From the NCBI RefSeq assembly GCF_900116195.1, contig NZ_FOZW01000003.1, positions 1 to 64,000 on the forward strand: a stretch of DNA of 64,000 bases, written 5' to 3'. Position 1 is the first letter of the stretch; each line of letters opens with the position of its first letter. The DNA comes from Alloyangia pacifica. Its GTDB lineage: Bacteria; Pseudomonadota; Alphaproteobacteria; Rhodobacterales; Rhodobacteraceae. Below are positions 36,125 through 46,252 of this stretch, piece after piece. The position numbers and the translations under genes are program-made. The notes below the pieces were generated by a model. It made no database searches, was not told the origin of the DNA, and saw nothing but the letters and a program-made list of their open reading frames with translations.

Positions 36125-37141
36125 CTACGGGCAGAGCGCTGCGACGGCACCGGGCTTGCCACATTGCGTGAGAACGAACATGCCGACCTCTTCCGCCGTC
36201 CCCCCCGAGGCCCCCAGCACCCCGGTCGCGTCCCACTCGAGGTTGGTCAGGCCCGCGACATAGGCGGCATCGCTGCCGCCGAAGATCCCGCCGTAAGAGC
36301 CGCTGATGGACGGGGAATCCCCCGAGGCGTTGACCGCGCTGCCGAGGAATTCTCCGCCGGAGTCGATCTGCGCCAGCTGCAGCATCACGTCGTTCACCCG
36401 CTGCGTCGTGCTTGTGTTCCGGGGGTCGATGACATCGCGGTTGAAGATCTGCCCGTTCACCTCGTTGTCGACGAAGCTCACGTTGAGAAAGATCGCCCCC
36501 CGGATCATCGCCGGCTGCCCCGGCAGGTCGAGCTCGTCATACCCCGGCGGCAGCGTCCCCGGGTCCTTGAGCTCTGTCCCGTCCCGCGTGCTGAGGTTGG
36601 TGATCGCGGCGTAGTCGCCGACGTAGGTGACGAGCTGATCCTCGCCCACGCCGGGCGGATCGTAACCGCCGTCGCGGGCATAGGTGCCGCCCTGATACTG
36701 CGCGCCGAACTGGCCACCAGAGCCCACCGCCGCCGCCGCGACGCTGCCGTCGGAACTGGTTGCCCCCAACGCCATGAAGAACCGGTCGAGCGGATCTTCC
36801 TGCAGCGAATAGGCGATGTACTCGTCCAGCCCCAGAGCTGCGGTGAGCGCGTCGTTACGTGCGTAGACCGCATCGGCACTGCCGGAATCGAGGCCGTTGA
36901 TGGTGACGGTCACGCTCCGCATGTCCGAGGCAAAGCTGAAGCGGGCGAGAGAACCGGACAGCTCCTCCGGGACGCCGCTGGCGGTTGTCCCGCCGCCGCT
37001 GGCATCCGGGTCCTCACAGTCCTGCAGCGGGTTGTCGCGGATGCACTCCTCGTCATCCTGCAAGGGGTTCTCGCCGTCGCCGCCACCACCACAGGCCGTC
37101 AACAGCAGCAAGAATGTCATCGAAATACAAAGTGTTCTCAT
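36125..37141 (-). CDS. TbpB-like surface lipoprotein, probable Slam client
   Basis: A 338-residue lipoprotein. The signal MRTLCISMTFLLLL ends in lipobox LTAC with Cys17 as lipidation site, followed by a Gly-rich linker and acidic stretch. The C-terminal third contains SGSYGGIFGGSDAAYVAG, a variant of the G-x-F-Y-G-P-N-A-x-E-x-G-G motif that closes the TbpB-type beta-barrel domains of Slam-dependent lipoproteins. An internal repeat (ENPLQDDEECIRDNPLQDCED) suggests a short duplication. The ligand is unknown. It is encoded upstream of the Slam gene in one operon. Confidence 0.72.
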   Translation of the reverse strand: MRTLCISMTFLLLLTACGGGGDGENPLQDDEECIRDNPLQDCEDPDASGGGTTASGVPEELSGSLARFSFASDMRSVTVTINGLDSGSADAVYARNDALTAALGLDEYIAYSLQEDPLDRFFMALGATSSDGSVAAAAVGSGGQFGAQYQGGTYARDGGYDPPGVGEDQLVTYVGDYAAITNLSTRDGTELKDPGTLPPGYDELDLPGQPAMIRGAIFLNVSFVDNEVNGQIFNRDVIDPRNTSTTQRVNDVMLQLAQIDSGGEFLGSAVNASGDSPSISGSYGGIFGGSDAAYVAGLTNLEWDATGVLGASGGTAEEVGMFVLTQCGKPGAVAALCP

Positions 37142-37359
37142 AAAAATTGCCCCCGGATCCCGTCCGCGTGCCACCCCCGAAGGCTACGGGAAGAACGGCC
37201 CTTCGATCAATCTTTTCCGCGCGCCACATCATCTCGCTTCATTTCGCGGAGCAGCCCCAACATCTTGCCAAAAACTGCCCTACAGACGCGGTTACCTGCT
37301 TTGCCTCGCCGCGCCGATCCGCTATCCCTGAGGGACAATTTGACCAGCCCGGAGGCCCC

Positions 37360-38190
37360 ATGCGCCAGTATCTCGACGCCCTGCGCACCGTGCGCGATCT
37401 CGGCACCCGCTCGACCGACCGCACCGGCACAGGCACCATCTCCTATTTCGGGATGCAGTGCCGCTACCCGCTCGCCGAAGGCTTCCCGCTGGTCACCACC
37501 AAGAAGCTGCACCTGCGCTCGATCATCCACGAGCTGCTCTGGTTCCTCGCCGGCGACACCAACATCAAGTATCTCAAGGACAACGGTGTCTCGATCTGGG
37601 ATGAGTGGGCCGACGAGAACGGCGATCTCGGCCCGGTCTACGGTCACCAGTGGCGGCACTTTCCCACCATCCGCAAGGAGATCGGCGACGACGGTGCCTC
37701 CCGCGTGCTGCTCGGCGAGGTCGACCAGATCGCCCAGCTGGTCGAGATGATCAAGACCAGCCCCGACAGCCGCCGGCTCATCGTTTCGGCCTGGAACCCC
37801 GGCGAGATCGGCGAGATGGCCCTGCCGCCCTGCCACACGCTCTGGCAGGTGCGCATCATCGGCGGCAAGCTGCACCTGCAGCTCTACCAGCGTTCCGCGG
37901 ACATGTTCCTCGGCGTGCCGTTCAACATCGCCTCCTACGCGCTGCTGACGGTGATGCTCGCGCATGTGACTGGCTACGAGCCCGGCGATTTCATCCATTC
38001 GATCGGCGACGCGCATATCTACCTCAACCACCTCGAGCAGGTGGAAACGCAACTCGCGCGCACGCCCCACGCGCTGCCGCAACTGAAGCTGGCCCGCGAC
38101 GTGCCTTCGCTCTTCGATTTCCGCTTCGAGGATTTCATCATCGAGAACTATGCGCCCGAGCCCGGGATCAAGGCGCCGGTGGCGGTCTGA
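37360..38190 (+). CDS. thyA: Thymidylate synthase
   Basis: A 276-residue Thy[23 protein letters not shown] binds phosphate, [15 protein letters not shown] and [11 protein letters not shown] are typical, and the catalytic Cys is in LPPCHTLWQ. It methylates dUMP with methylene-tetrahydrofolate, producing dihydrofolate for the folA product encoded next. ATG at 37360 after GGAGG. The upstream 218-bp gap (37142-37359) is the shared divergent promoter with the lipoprotein gene. Confidence 0.95.
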   Translation: MRQYLDALRTVRDLGTRSTDRTGTGTISYFGMQCRYPLAEGFPLVTTKKLHLRSIIHELLWFLAGDTNIKYLKDNGVSIWDEWADENGDLGPVYGHQWRHFPTIRKEIGDDGASRVLLGEVDQIAQLVEMIKTSPDSRRLIVSAWNPGEIGEMALPPCHTLWQVRIIGGKLHLQLYQRSADMFLGVPFNIASYALLTVMLAHVTGYEPGDFIHSIGDAHIYLNHLEQVETQLARTPHALPQLKLARDVPSLFDFRFEDFIIENYAPEPGIKAPVAV

Positions 38191-38681
38191 TGCTGACCCT
38201 GATCGTCGCCCGCGCAAAGAACGGCGCCATCGGCCGGGACAATGACATCCCCTGGTTCAAGCCCGAGGATCTGAAGATGTTCCAGCGCGAGACCTCGGGC
38301 GGCGCGCTCATCATGGGCCGCCGCACCTGGGAGAGCCTGCCGGTCAAGCCGCTGAAGAACCGCCTGAATATCGTGGTCTCGCGAGACACCTCGCTGACCG
38401 AGCACGTCGTGGGTTCGCTCGAGGAGGCTTTGGAATTGGCCCGCGCCGAGGGCTATTTCCGCGTCTATGGCATGGGCGGGACGTCGGTGTACGAGGGCCT
38501 GCTGCCCCGCGCCGACCGGCTGCTGGTCACCGAGGTCGATCTGAAGATCGACGGCGCGGATGCCTTCTTCCCGGCCTTTGACGAGGCAGAATGGCGAGAA
38601 TTGGGGCGGAAGGAGCTGGGCGGCGAGGGGCCGGAATGTGTGGTGCGGGAATTGGTGCGGAATGCATCGCCACGTCCTTGA
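38190..38681 (+). CDS. folA: Dihydrofolate reductase
   Basis: A 163-residue DHFR. LIVARAKNGAIGRDNDIPWFKPEDL carries the active-site loop with catalytic Asp/Glu region, GALIMGRRTWESLP binds NADPH, and VYGMGGTSVYEGLL is the GG motif. It recycles dihydrofolate made by ThyA. Start ATG overlaps the thyA stop by one base (TGATG), the classic arrangement. Confidence 0.95.
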   Translation: MLTLIVARAKNGAIGRDNDIPWFKPEDLKMFQRETSGGALIMGRRTWESLPVKPLKNRLNIVVSRDTSLTEHVVGSLEEALELARAEGYFRVYGMGGTSVYEGLLPRADRLLVTEVDLKIDGADAFFPAFDEAEWRELGRKELGGEGPECVVRELVRNASPRP

Positions 38682-38732
38682 TGACCTCAGGGAAAGACAA
38701 TACTCGCGGCACGAAAACATATGTAACTTTTT

Positions 38733-39617
38733 TCATATTTCTCGAGTTATCAATAAGGTAACCCATGCCGAAATTCGCGGATCTGCTTCGCTTCTGGCAA
38801 ATTGAAGCCTTGCCCGCCAAGGACTCCCGAAAAACAGCACCGCGGACACGTGAGCTGGCACAGATCCTTGCCGCCCTTCACCTCCAGAAACTGGGAACCT
38901 CATATTCGAATCGCTTCCAACTCCAACTCCGAGCATATCGCTGAGTGAACTTCTCCAGCGATTATAGTGAAACTCGCAAACTGGTGGCTTAGTAGGGGTC
39001 CTGCAATAATATGTCTTTGAAACGGCGACCATAACGCCAGATTCATCTACATACCCATTGGACTCTTCGAAAGCATCAAATCTAAGCCGCCGGTAGCGTT
39101 CAAAACTTCCCTGCAGAATCTCACTCCCAAAGAACACTTTTTCGGGGATACTGATGAACTCCTTCTCCCCCAACCATTCGTTTGAATAGCTATCACCCGG
39201 CACGGGCAGATCGTCTGAAACAATCAGACCGCGCAGCATCCTATCCTTCAGAGCAGCACCATCCTCTGTGGAAGTCGGACCAATCAGATAGAGCTCAAAG
39301 AGTTTGTTAAGATCAATATCGATGTCCGGACTTACGCAGGCGAGGTAAATTATTCTCTGCCAAACATATACTCTATGACTATCACCATACTTATACAAAG
39401 TATCGCTTTCAATTATTGAATACTCGCCATCTATATCGAGCGCGCCACCAGCGATCTTCCCTATCACCCCCTTCAACTCCCCCTCAATTTCACCCTTAAA
39501 AGATTCGGATACATCCTGACTCGGGGTCGGCGCCAGAGCGTCACAAGATTGCTGCGCACTCAAACTCCCTGCAAGCAAATAGACGACAAGTATGATAGTC
39601 AAGGCTTTCAATTTCAT
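38733..39617 (-). CDS. Secreted protein of unknown function, low-GC islet
   Basis: A 294-residue protein with signal peptide MKLKALTIILVVYLLAGSLS ending AQQS. Base composition is clearly A+T-richer than neighbours, and codons such as ATA and TTA are frequent, a sign of recent acquisition. The mature part has four or so cysteines and the segment LKGVIGKIAGGALDIDGEYSI followed by a helical stretch. The C-terminal 50 residues (from GGEGRQGS) return to high GC and may be read-through into older flanking DNA. No family is recognised. The TTG at 39626 is an alternative start. Confidence 0.55.
   Translation of the reverse strand: MKLKALTIILVVYLLAGSLSAQQSCDALAPTPSQDVSESFKGEIEGELKGVIGKIAGGALDIDGEYSIIESDTLYKYGDSHRVYVWQRIIYLACVSPDIDIDLNKLFELYLIGPTSTEDGAALKDRMLRGLIVSDDLPVPGDSYSNEWLGEKEFISIPEKVFFGSEILQGSFERYRRLRFDAFEESNGYVDESGVMVAVSKTYYCRTPTKPPVCEFHYNRWRSSLSDMLGVGVGSDSNMRFPVSGGEGRQGSVPAHVSAVLFFGSPWRARLQFARSEADPRISAWVTLLITREI
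38765..38944 (+). CDS. Possible small ORF antisense to the islet gene
   Basis: A 59-residue frame beginning MPKFADLLRFWQIEALPAK, with TAAGGT upstream of its ATG. Composition is protein-like (KTAPRTRELAQILAALHLQK) and it overlaps, on the opposite strand, the GC-rich tail of the islet gene. It may be the 5' remnant of an older gene cut by arrival of the A+T-rich DNA. Evidence is weak. Confidence 0.2.
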   Translation: MPKFADLLRFWQIEALPAKDSRKTAPRTRELAQILAALHLQKLGTSYSNRFQLQLRAYR

Positions 39618-40453
39618 CTCCACCAAATGATATGTCCCGCCCCATTTATTGAGCCACAGAGATTAGAGCAAATCCACAAAATCTTCCCCAACCTCCCACC
39701 CAAGCAGAAATCCGCGCTAGATTCTCGGCAAATCAAAGAAGAATTCTTTCTATGGGCGGGACCCAAACCACTGTGGTTTCGAATTTTTCACACGCCCTCG
39801 CCCATTCAAATGTCGCGTCGGGTCCGGCGCCATTTCGGCCCGTACGATATCGTTCTGCGCTTCACCCCAGCGGGTGCGCTCTTTGCGAGCCTGCTCCTCG
39901 ACCAGTTCCGAGCGCATGAGGTCGCGCGACCCTCTCCATTGCGTCCACCGCCTGTTGAACGCTGATCCACGCGACCCTCGTCATCTCAGCCGGATTGCGG
40001 CGCATGGGTGGCTCCTTCCGGTCTTACCATCTGGGCGTGGTATCGGCGCGCACCCAGCTTGGCGAAGGATCCTGGTTCCTGGCGGCGCGCGTGGAACCCG
40101 CGCCTAGCATGTCCGTGAGTCGCGCACGCAAGGTATCCCGCCACCTGCAAACGCCCCAACCCATTCACGCGGCCGTGTGAAGTCTGACATTTCCGTAGCG
40201 TAACGTGATCGAAAAAGGTTCCAACCCTCTGCAATCATGAGCCAGTTTCTGCCGGTTTCAGCGCACGCTCAGGCTGCATTTGGCCGAGCCCCCTCCGAGC
40301 GGTCGATTTTCGTGGTGGTTCCGCCACAGCACGTTCATGTGACCACTATGTGTGGATCGTTCCGGACGAAAGTTTGGTTGTATCCTCAGTCACACGCTCC
40401 GAAGCGAGCATGGACAACACATGACGAAACACGAAGAATATGGAGCAGACCCT
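39618..40453. other. Gene-poor 3' part of the islet
   Basis: 836 bp with no intact gene. Positions 39618-39760 remain A+T-rich; beyond 39,780 composition returns to the genome average. The only structured item is the broken minus-strand frame at 39750-40005. Positions 40006-40453 show nothing beyond the presumed promoter of the outer-membrane protein gene. Confidence 0.45.
39750..40005 (-). pseudogene. Probable frameshifted gene remnant
   Basis: An ATG at 40005 is preceded by a very good GGAAGGAG. It opens a frame reading MRRNPAEMTRVAWISV then QQAVDAMERVAR before degenerating and stopping at 39862. A one-base shift near 39,925 continues protein-like text, DLMRSELVEEQARKERTRW then GEAQNDIVRAEM, to a stop at 39750. 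The best explanation is a small gene broken by a frameshift. The family is not recognised. Confidence 0.35.
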
Positions 40454-41050
40454 ATGAAATTCGCTCGTATCGCCCTCCCCGCCCTGCTTGCAGGTTCCGT
40501 GGCCCTCCCCGCCTTCGCCGGCAGCCTCGAGCCGACCGTGGTCGAGCCCGTCGTGACCCCGGTTCCCGTCCCCGTCGCCACCGGCCGCGACTGGACCGGC
40601 TTCTCCGGCGGCGTTCAGCTGGGCTACGGCTCGTTCGACACCGACGGCACCCCGGACGACTATGAAGAGGCGATGACCTACGGCCTGAAGTCGTACTACG
40701 ACTATGACTTCGGCGATTGGGTTCTCGGCGGTGGTCTCCAGTACGACTGGACCGACGCAGACCTCGGCGACGCAGGTGACATGGATGCCATCATGCGCGC
40801 TGGCGCACGTCTCGGCTACGACATGGGTGACACCATGGTCTACGGCACCGGCGGCTACGCCAAGGCCTTCACCGATGACGCCGGCGACTCCAACGGCTAC
40901 TTCGCAGGCGTCGGCACCGAGACCTTCCTGACCGACAACTGGACCGTCGGCACCGAGGTGATCTACAACGAGTTCACCGATTTCGACGACGCCGACGACA
41001 TGGACCTGAAGAACACCCAGTTCAACGTCTCGCTGAACTACCGCTTCTGA
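40454..41050 (+). CDS. Outer-membrane beta-barrel protein
   Basis: A 198-residue protein with signal MKFARIALPALLAGSVALPA ending FAGSLEP, a Pro/Val linker (VVEPVVTPVPVPVATG), then an eight-stranded barrel pattern (WTGFSGGVQLGYGSF ... FNVSLNYRF with terminal Phe). It resembles the OmpA-like/Omp25 transmembrane-barrel porins of alphaproteobacteria. Very acidic loops (DDYEEAMTY, DDADDMD) suit a marine surface protein. High-expression signals: GGAG site and strong terminator after it. Confidence 0.8.
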   Translation: MKFARIALPALLAGSVALPAFAGSLEPTVVEPVVTPVPVPVATGRDWTGFSGGVQLGYGSFDTDGTPDDYEEAMTYGLKSYYDYDFGDWVLGGGLQYDWTDADLGDAGDMDAIMRAGARLGYDMGDTMVYGTGGYAKAFTDDAGDSNGYFAGVGTETFLTDNWTVGTEVIYNEFTDFDDADDMDLKNTQFNVSLNYRF

Positions 41051-41086
41051 TCCAGGCGATTGCAGGGCACCGCCCAGCAACACCGG

Positions 41087-41114
41087 CCCGGCCTCCTCGC
41101 GAGGCCGGGCTTTT
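41087..41114 (+). terminator. Rho-independent terminator after the barrel protein gene
   Basis: CCCGGCCTC (41087-41095) pairs perfectly with GAGGCCGGG (41101-41109) across CTCGC, followed by CTTTTG. Confidence 0.85.
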
Positions 41115-41191
41115 GTTATGTCTGGGCCTGCAGATGCACCGCCGATCCACGGCGTTAGGGATTTCGTCATGAAAGCGTTACACTCTGATGC

Positions 41192-41521
41192 ATGTGGCGC
41201 AGCGTTCCGATTCCCATTCCGGCTTTGCTTGCGGGCCTCCTCTCGGCTCTCGGCGGGGGTGTCGGCTCTGGACCTGCGATGGCGCAATCCCCGATCGCCG
41301 AGGTGATCTGCGAGCCCTCGCCGCGCATGACCCAGCGGCTGAAACGGCAGCAGGGGGCGACACTTGCCTCCACCGGCCTGCGCAGCCCCGACGAGGTGCT
41401 CGAGCTCTGGCTCGACCCGCGCGACAACTGGACCATGGTCATCGCCTATGCCTCCGGGACCTCCTGCATCGTCGCCATGGGCGCCCATTGGTCCAGCATG
41501 CAACCACAAGATCCGGCCTGA
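41192..41521 (+). CDS. Small periplasmic hypothetical protein
   Basis: A 109-residue protein with signal ending SGPAMAQSP. The mature part of about 78 residues has two cysteines (VICEPSP, TSCIVAMG) and the motif LELWLDPRDNWTMVIAYASG. Proteins like this are common near parE in Rhodobacteraceae from memory, but no function is assigned. Confidence 0.6.
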   Translation: MWRSVPIPIPALLAGLLSALGGGVGSGPAMAQSPIAEVICEPSPRMTQRLKRQQGATLASTGLRSPDEVLELWLDPRDNWTMVIAYASGTSCIVAMGAHWSSMQPQDPA

Positions 41522-41623
41522 TCCACAGCGTCATCCCCATGATGATGGGGTGCGGGGCTTTTCCAGCCAGCCTCGCTCTGCCATACTCGGGGCCAACCAG
41601 AATCCGGGAACGAGCAGCAACAC

Positions 41624-43582
<1,959 letters not shown>

Positions 43583-43691
43583 CCCAGCGTCACACCGCGC
43601 GGCGGGAAACCTGTATCCGAAAAGGTTGTTTTCCGCCCGCGGATGGCACACCCTATGGGTGTTCCATTCACGACAGACGAACACCTAGCCC

Positions 43692-43925
43692 ATGACCAAA
43701 TCGACGCTCCTGCGCCTCCAGATCACCAGCTTCGTGCTGGCGCATATCCCGCTTTTCGCCCTTGTACTCTACGCGCTGACGAACGGCGTATCCGGCAGGC
43801 TCGACCTGCTCGTGGTCGCCCTGCTCGCCACGGTGGTGGCAGCCGTCGCGATCTGGATGACACTGGGCCGCGCGCTTGGCGGCGACCTTGGCGGCGCCGC
43901 GACCCCGGCTCAGAAAAGCGCGTAA
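43692..43925 (+). CDS. Small two-helix membrane protein
   Basis: A 77-residue protein with two hydrophobic segments (LQITSFVLAHIPLFALVLYAL, LLVVALLATVVAAVAIWMTLG), a charged hinge and a short cytosolic tail. The spacing resembles a small signal-transduction or anti-sigma-associated membrane protein; no function is known. A hairpin ACACCC-TAT-GGGTGT (43648-43662) precedes the gene. Its 3' end overlaps, convergently, the next gene by 16 bp. Confidence 0.55.
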   Translation: MTKSTLLRLQITSFVLAHIPLFALVLYALTNGVSGRLDLLVVALLATVVAAVAIWMTLGRALGGDLGGAATPAQKSA

Positions 43926-44248
43926 AGCAGCAGCGCGAGCACACCCAGCTTAACCGCGAGGACCAGCACCAGCAGGCCGCGGTTTTCCGGGGCCAAGATC
44001 TCCTGCCAGAAGCTACGCCGCGGGGCCTCGCCGAACAGCCGCGCCTGCAGCGCGTCGAAGACCTGCGGAGAGGGCACCTCTTCCTCGACCGGCCCCATGA
44101 AGCCGATGAAGCGGCTCTGCCAGAACGCCATTTCCCCCGCGAGTTCGGGATCGCGGGCCACGGCGCGCAGCCCATCTGCCTGCTCCTGCGGAGGCAGCAG
44201 GCCGAGCACGAGCTCCGCGGCGAGCAGCGATTTCTCGGGGCTGGTCAT
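43910..44248 (-). CDS. RskA-like anti-sigma domain protein, C-terminal membrane anchor
   Basis: A 112-residue protein. The N-terminal LLAAELVLGLLPPQEQADGLRAVARDPELAGEMAFWQSRF matches the RskA-type anti-sigma domain (LAAEYVLGLL...). One membrane segment (LLVLVLAVKLGVLALLLYALF) ends the protein, so the usual periplasmic C-terminal domain of RskA is missing. No ECF sigma factor gene is in the window. It may be a truncated or orphan anti-sigma protein. Confidence 0.6.
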   Translation of the reverse strand: MTSPEKSLLAAELVLGLLPPQEQADGLRAVARDPELAGEMAFWQSRFIGFMGPVEEEVPSPQVFDALQARLFGEAPRRSFWQEILAPENRGLLVLVLAVKLGVLALLLYALF

Positions 44249-44288
44249 CTGGCGTGTCCCGCGGTGATCCTTTCAGCCGGCGACCCGC

Positions 44289-44312
44289 GTTCCCGGGCCA
44301 TACCCCGGGAAC
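44289..44312. promoter_or_regulatory. Perfect inverted repeat GTTCCCGGG-N6-CCCGGGAAC
   Basis: Nine-base arms at 44289-44297 and 44304-44312 lie in the divergent region between the RskA-like gene and the DUF1194 gene. Could be an operator or an RNA hairpin. Confidence 0.4.
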
Positions 44313-44450
44313 CGGGGCCGGCGGCATGTTCCCAGACTGCCGCATCCGGACCCGTGGCGCAATCTTGCCGTGTCTTACGGGCCTGTGACTTTCTTTTGCG
44401 GCCGAGCGATGGCAGGCTGAGGTAACTGCCTGCAACGCAAGGAGTCATCG

Positions 44451-45155
44451 ATGCGCGCCCGCTTACCGAGCCTGATCCTTGCCTGCCTTGCCACCCCTGC
44501 CCTCGCTCAGGACACCGATCTTGAACTCGTGCTGCTGGCCGACGCGTCGGGCTCCATCACCCCCGGCGAGCTGCAGTTCCAGCGCGAGGGCTACGCGCAG
44601 GCGATCACCGACCCCGAGGTGCTCGCGGTGATCGCCGGCACCGCCTACGGCCATATCGCGGTGACCTACGTGGAATGGGCGGCGAACCAGGCGCAGGTGG
44701 TCGACTGGACGCTGATCGATAGCCCCGAGGCCGCCAGGGACTTTGCCGCCGCGCTGCTGGACGAGCCGCGCCAGGCATACGGGCGCAACGCCATCGGCTC
44801 GGCGCTGCTGGAGGGGCTGCGCCTGATGGAGGAGAACGACATCGAGGGCTGGCGCCGGGTCATCGACTTCTCGGGCGACAGCGCCAACAGCTGGGCCGGG
44901 CCCAGCATCGAGGAGGCGCGCGCCCAGGTGCTCGAGGCCGGGGTGACGATCAACGCCCTACCGATCCTGCGCCGCGACGACCCTGGCCGCGCCCACGCCA
45001 ACCTCGAACAGCTCTACGAAGAGCACATCATCGGCGGCATAGGCGCCTTCGTCGTTACCGCCGACATCAGCACGAAATTTGCCGATGCCGTGAAGAAGAA
45101 GCTCATCCTCGAGATCTCCGCCCTGCCCGGTCCCAGCTTCGCGTCCGCGGAGTAA
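44451..45155 (+). CDS. DUF1194 VWA-like periplasmic protein (second copy)
   Basis: A 234-residue protein, paralogous to the one at 33429. Signal MRARLPSLILACLATPALA ends before QDTD; the MIDAS motif is LLADASGSITPGE (DxSGS), followed by VIDFSGDSANSW. ATG at 44451 after AAGGAG. It is followed by an HExxH lipoprotein gene 5 bp later, so the two may function together in the cell envelope. Confidence 0.8.
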   Translation: MRARLPSLILACLATPALAQDTDLELVLLADASGSITPGELQFQREGYAQAITDPEVLAVIAGTAYGHIAVTYVEWAANQAQVVDWTLIDSPEAARDFAAALLDEPRQAYGRNAIGSALLEGLRLMEENDIEGWRRVIDFSGDSANSWAGPSIEEARAQVLEAGVTINALPILRRDDPGRAHANLEQLYEEHIIGGIGAFVVTADISTKFADAVKKKLILEISALPGPSFASAE

Positions 45156-45160
45156 TCCCC

Positions 45161-45883
45161 TTGAACACATCCGGAAAAACGGCTCAGCCTGTCCACATGC
45201 GTATCCTGTTCAGCCTGGTGCTCCTGCTCACCCTTGCCGCCTGCGGCCGTCCGCTCACCCCGAACGAGTCCGATTTCCTCGACGCCATGCAAGGGCCGCA
45301 GCTCGATCAGAGCCGGGTGCGCTTCCATGACGGACTGGCCTCGCGCGCGGTGACGTTCGAGCGCCCGATCCGCCCGCGCCTCGCCTGCACCGAGCGCATC
45401 TGGCCGCCGTCCAAGGGTGAGACGGTCACCGTCTCTCCCGCCGCTCTGACCCTGTTCAACCACATCTTCTATCGGGAGGACGTCTATCTCGACGACTACC
45501 TGCCGCGCTACCCCGAGCGGGTGAACCTCTACGCGGCGATGCTCTTTGCGCATGAGATGACCCACGTCTGGCAATGGCAGAACCGCAAGCTCACCGGCTA
45601 CAGCCCGCTCAAGGCCGCCACCGAGCACCAGACCCATGCGGATCCCTACCTGATCGACCCCGACACCACGGCCCGTTTCCTCGATCACGGCTACGAGCAG
45701 CAGGGGGCGATCGTCGAGGAATACGTCTGCTGCCAGCTGCTCGATCCCGAGGCGCCGCGCACCGCGCGACTGCGGGCAATGATCTCCGAGGCGATGCCCA
45801 TCGCCGGGCTGGATGACGCGCTCGGCGGCACCGATGTGATCATCCCTTGGAAGGACGCGGAGATCGAGAACATCTGCCACTGA
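45161..45883 (+). CDS. Lipoprotein with HExxH metalloprotease-like motif
   Basis: Lipobox LAACG gives a lipidated Cys. A HEMTH motif in MLFAHEMTHVWQWQNRKLTG and a downstream Glu (IVEEYVCC) resemble zinc metalloproteases and Rhs/vgr-associated DUF4157-like proteins. The TTG at 45161 (240 residues) has GGAG 8 bp upstream; the ATG at 45197 (228 residues) has none, so TTG is preferred. Whether it is a real protease is unknown. Confidence 0.65.
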   Translation: MNTSGKTAQPVHMRILFSLVLLLTLAACGRPLTPNESDFLDAMQGPQLDQSRVRFHDGLASRAVTFERPIRPRLACTERIWPPSKGETVTVSPAALTLFNHIFYREDVYLDDYLPRYPERVNLYAAMLFAHEMTHVWQWQNRKLTGYSPLKAATEHQTHADPYLIDPDTTARFLDHGYEQQGAIVEEYVCCQLLDPEAPRTARLRAMISEAMPIAGLDDALGGTDVIIPWKDAEIENICH

Positions 45884-45893
45884 CACGCGCAGC

Positions 45894-45919
45894 AAAAAGC
45901 GGGACCGGATGGCCCCGCC
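45894..45919 (-). terminator. Terminator between the HExxH gene and csbD
   Basis: On the minus strand GCGGGGCC pairs with GGTCCCGC (one mismatch) and runs into TTTTT. It would end the CsbD transcript. Confidence 0.7.
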
Positions 45920-45949
45920 GACGTTGCGTTTACGGGTCTTGGCGCTGGA

Positions 45950-46147
45950 TCAGAGCTGTTTCTGCCAGGCCGCGACCTGCTCTTCGGCCTCTTCCTTGGC
46001 GATGCCGTATTTCTTCTGGATCAGGCCGGCAAGCTGCTCGCGATCGCCTTTGGCCTGCTGAACCTCATCGTCGGTCAGCTCACCCCATTGCTCGCGGGCC
46101 TTGCCTTTCAGTTCCTTCCAGTTGCCTTCGATCTGGTCCCAGTTCAT
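45950..46147 (-). CDS. CsbD family stress-response protein
   Basis: A 65-residue hydrophilic helical protein, MNWDQIEGNWKELKGKAREQWGELTDDE being the family signature (as in E. coli YjbJ). Members accumulate on stress or in stationary phase; molecular role unknown. The longer frame upstream crosses the promoter and is rejected. Confidence 0.9.
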   Translation of the reverse strand: MNWDQIEGNWKELKGKAREQWGELTDDEVQQAKGDREQLAGLIQKKYGIAKEEAEEQVAAWQKQL

Positions 46148-46252
46148 GACGGGTCCTCCTGAGGTTTCATGTACCGATAAAACCCCCAGGGCCGCGGCGC
46201 GGTTCCACCATCCGGCCGCGACTTTTTGCATGACAGGGCGCCTTTCCGCGCA

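Noticed and set aside
35912-37750. 612-residue plus-strand frame across the Slam and lipoprotein genes into thyA
   Set aside because: It is antisense to both envelope genes, and out of frame with thyA.
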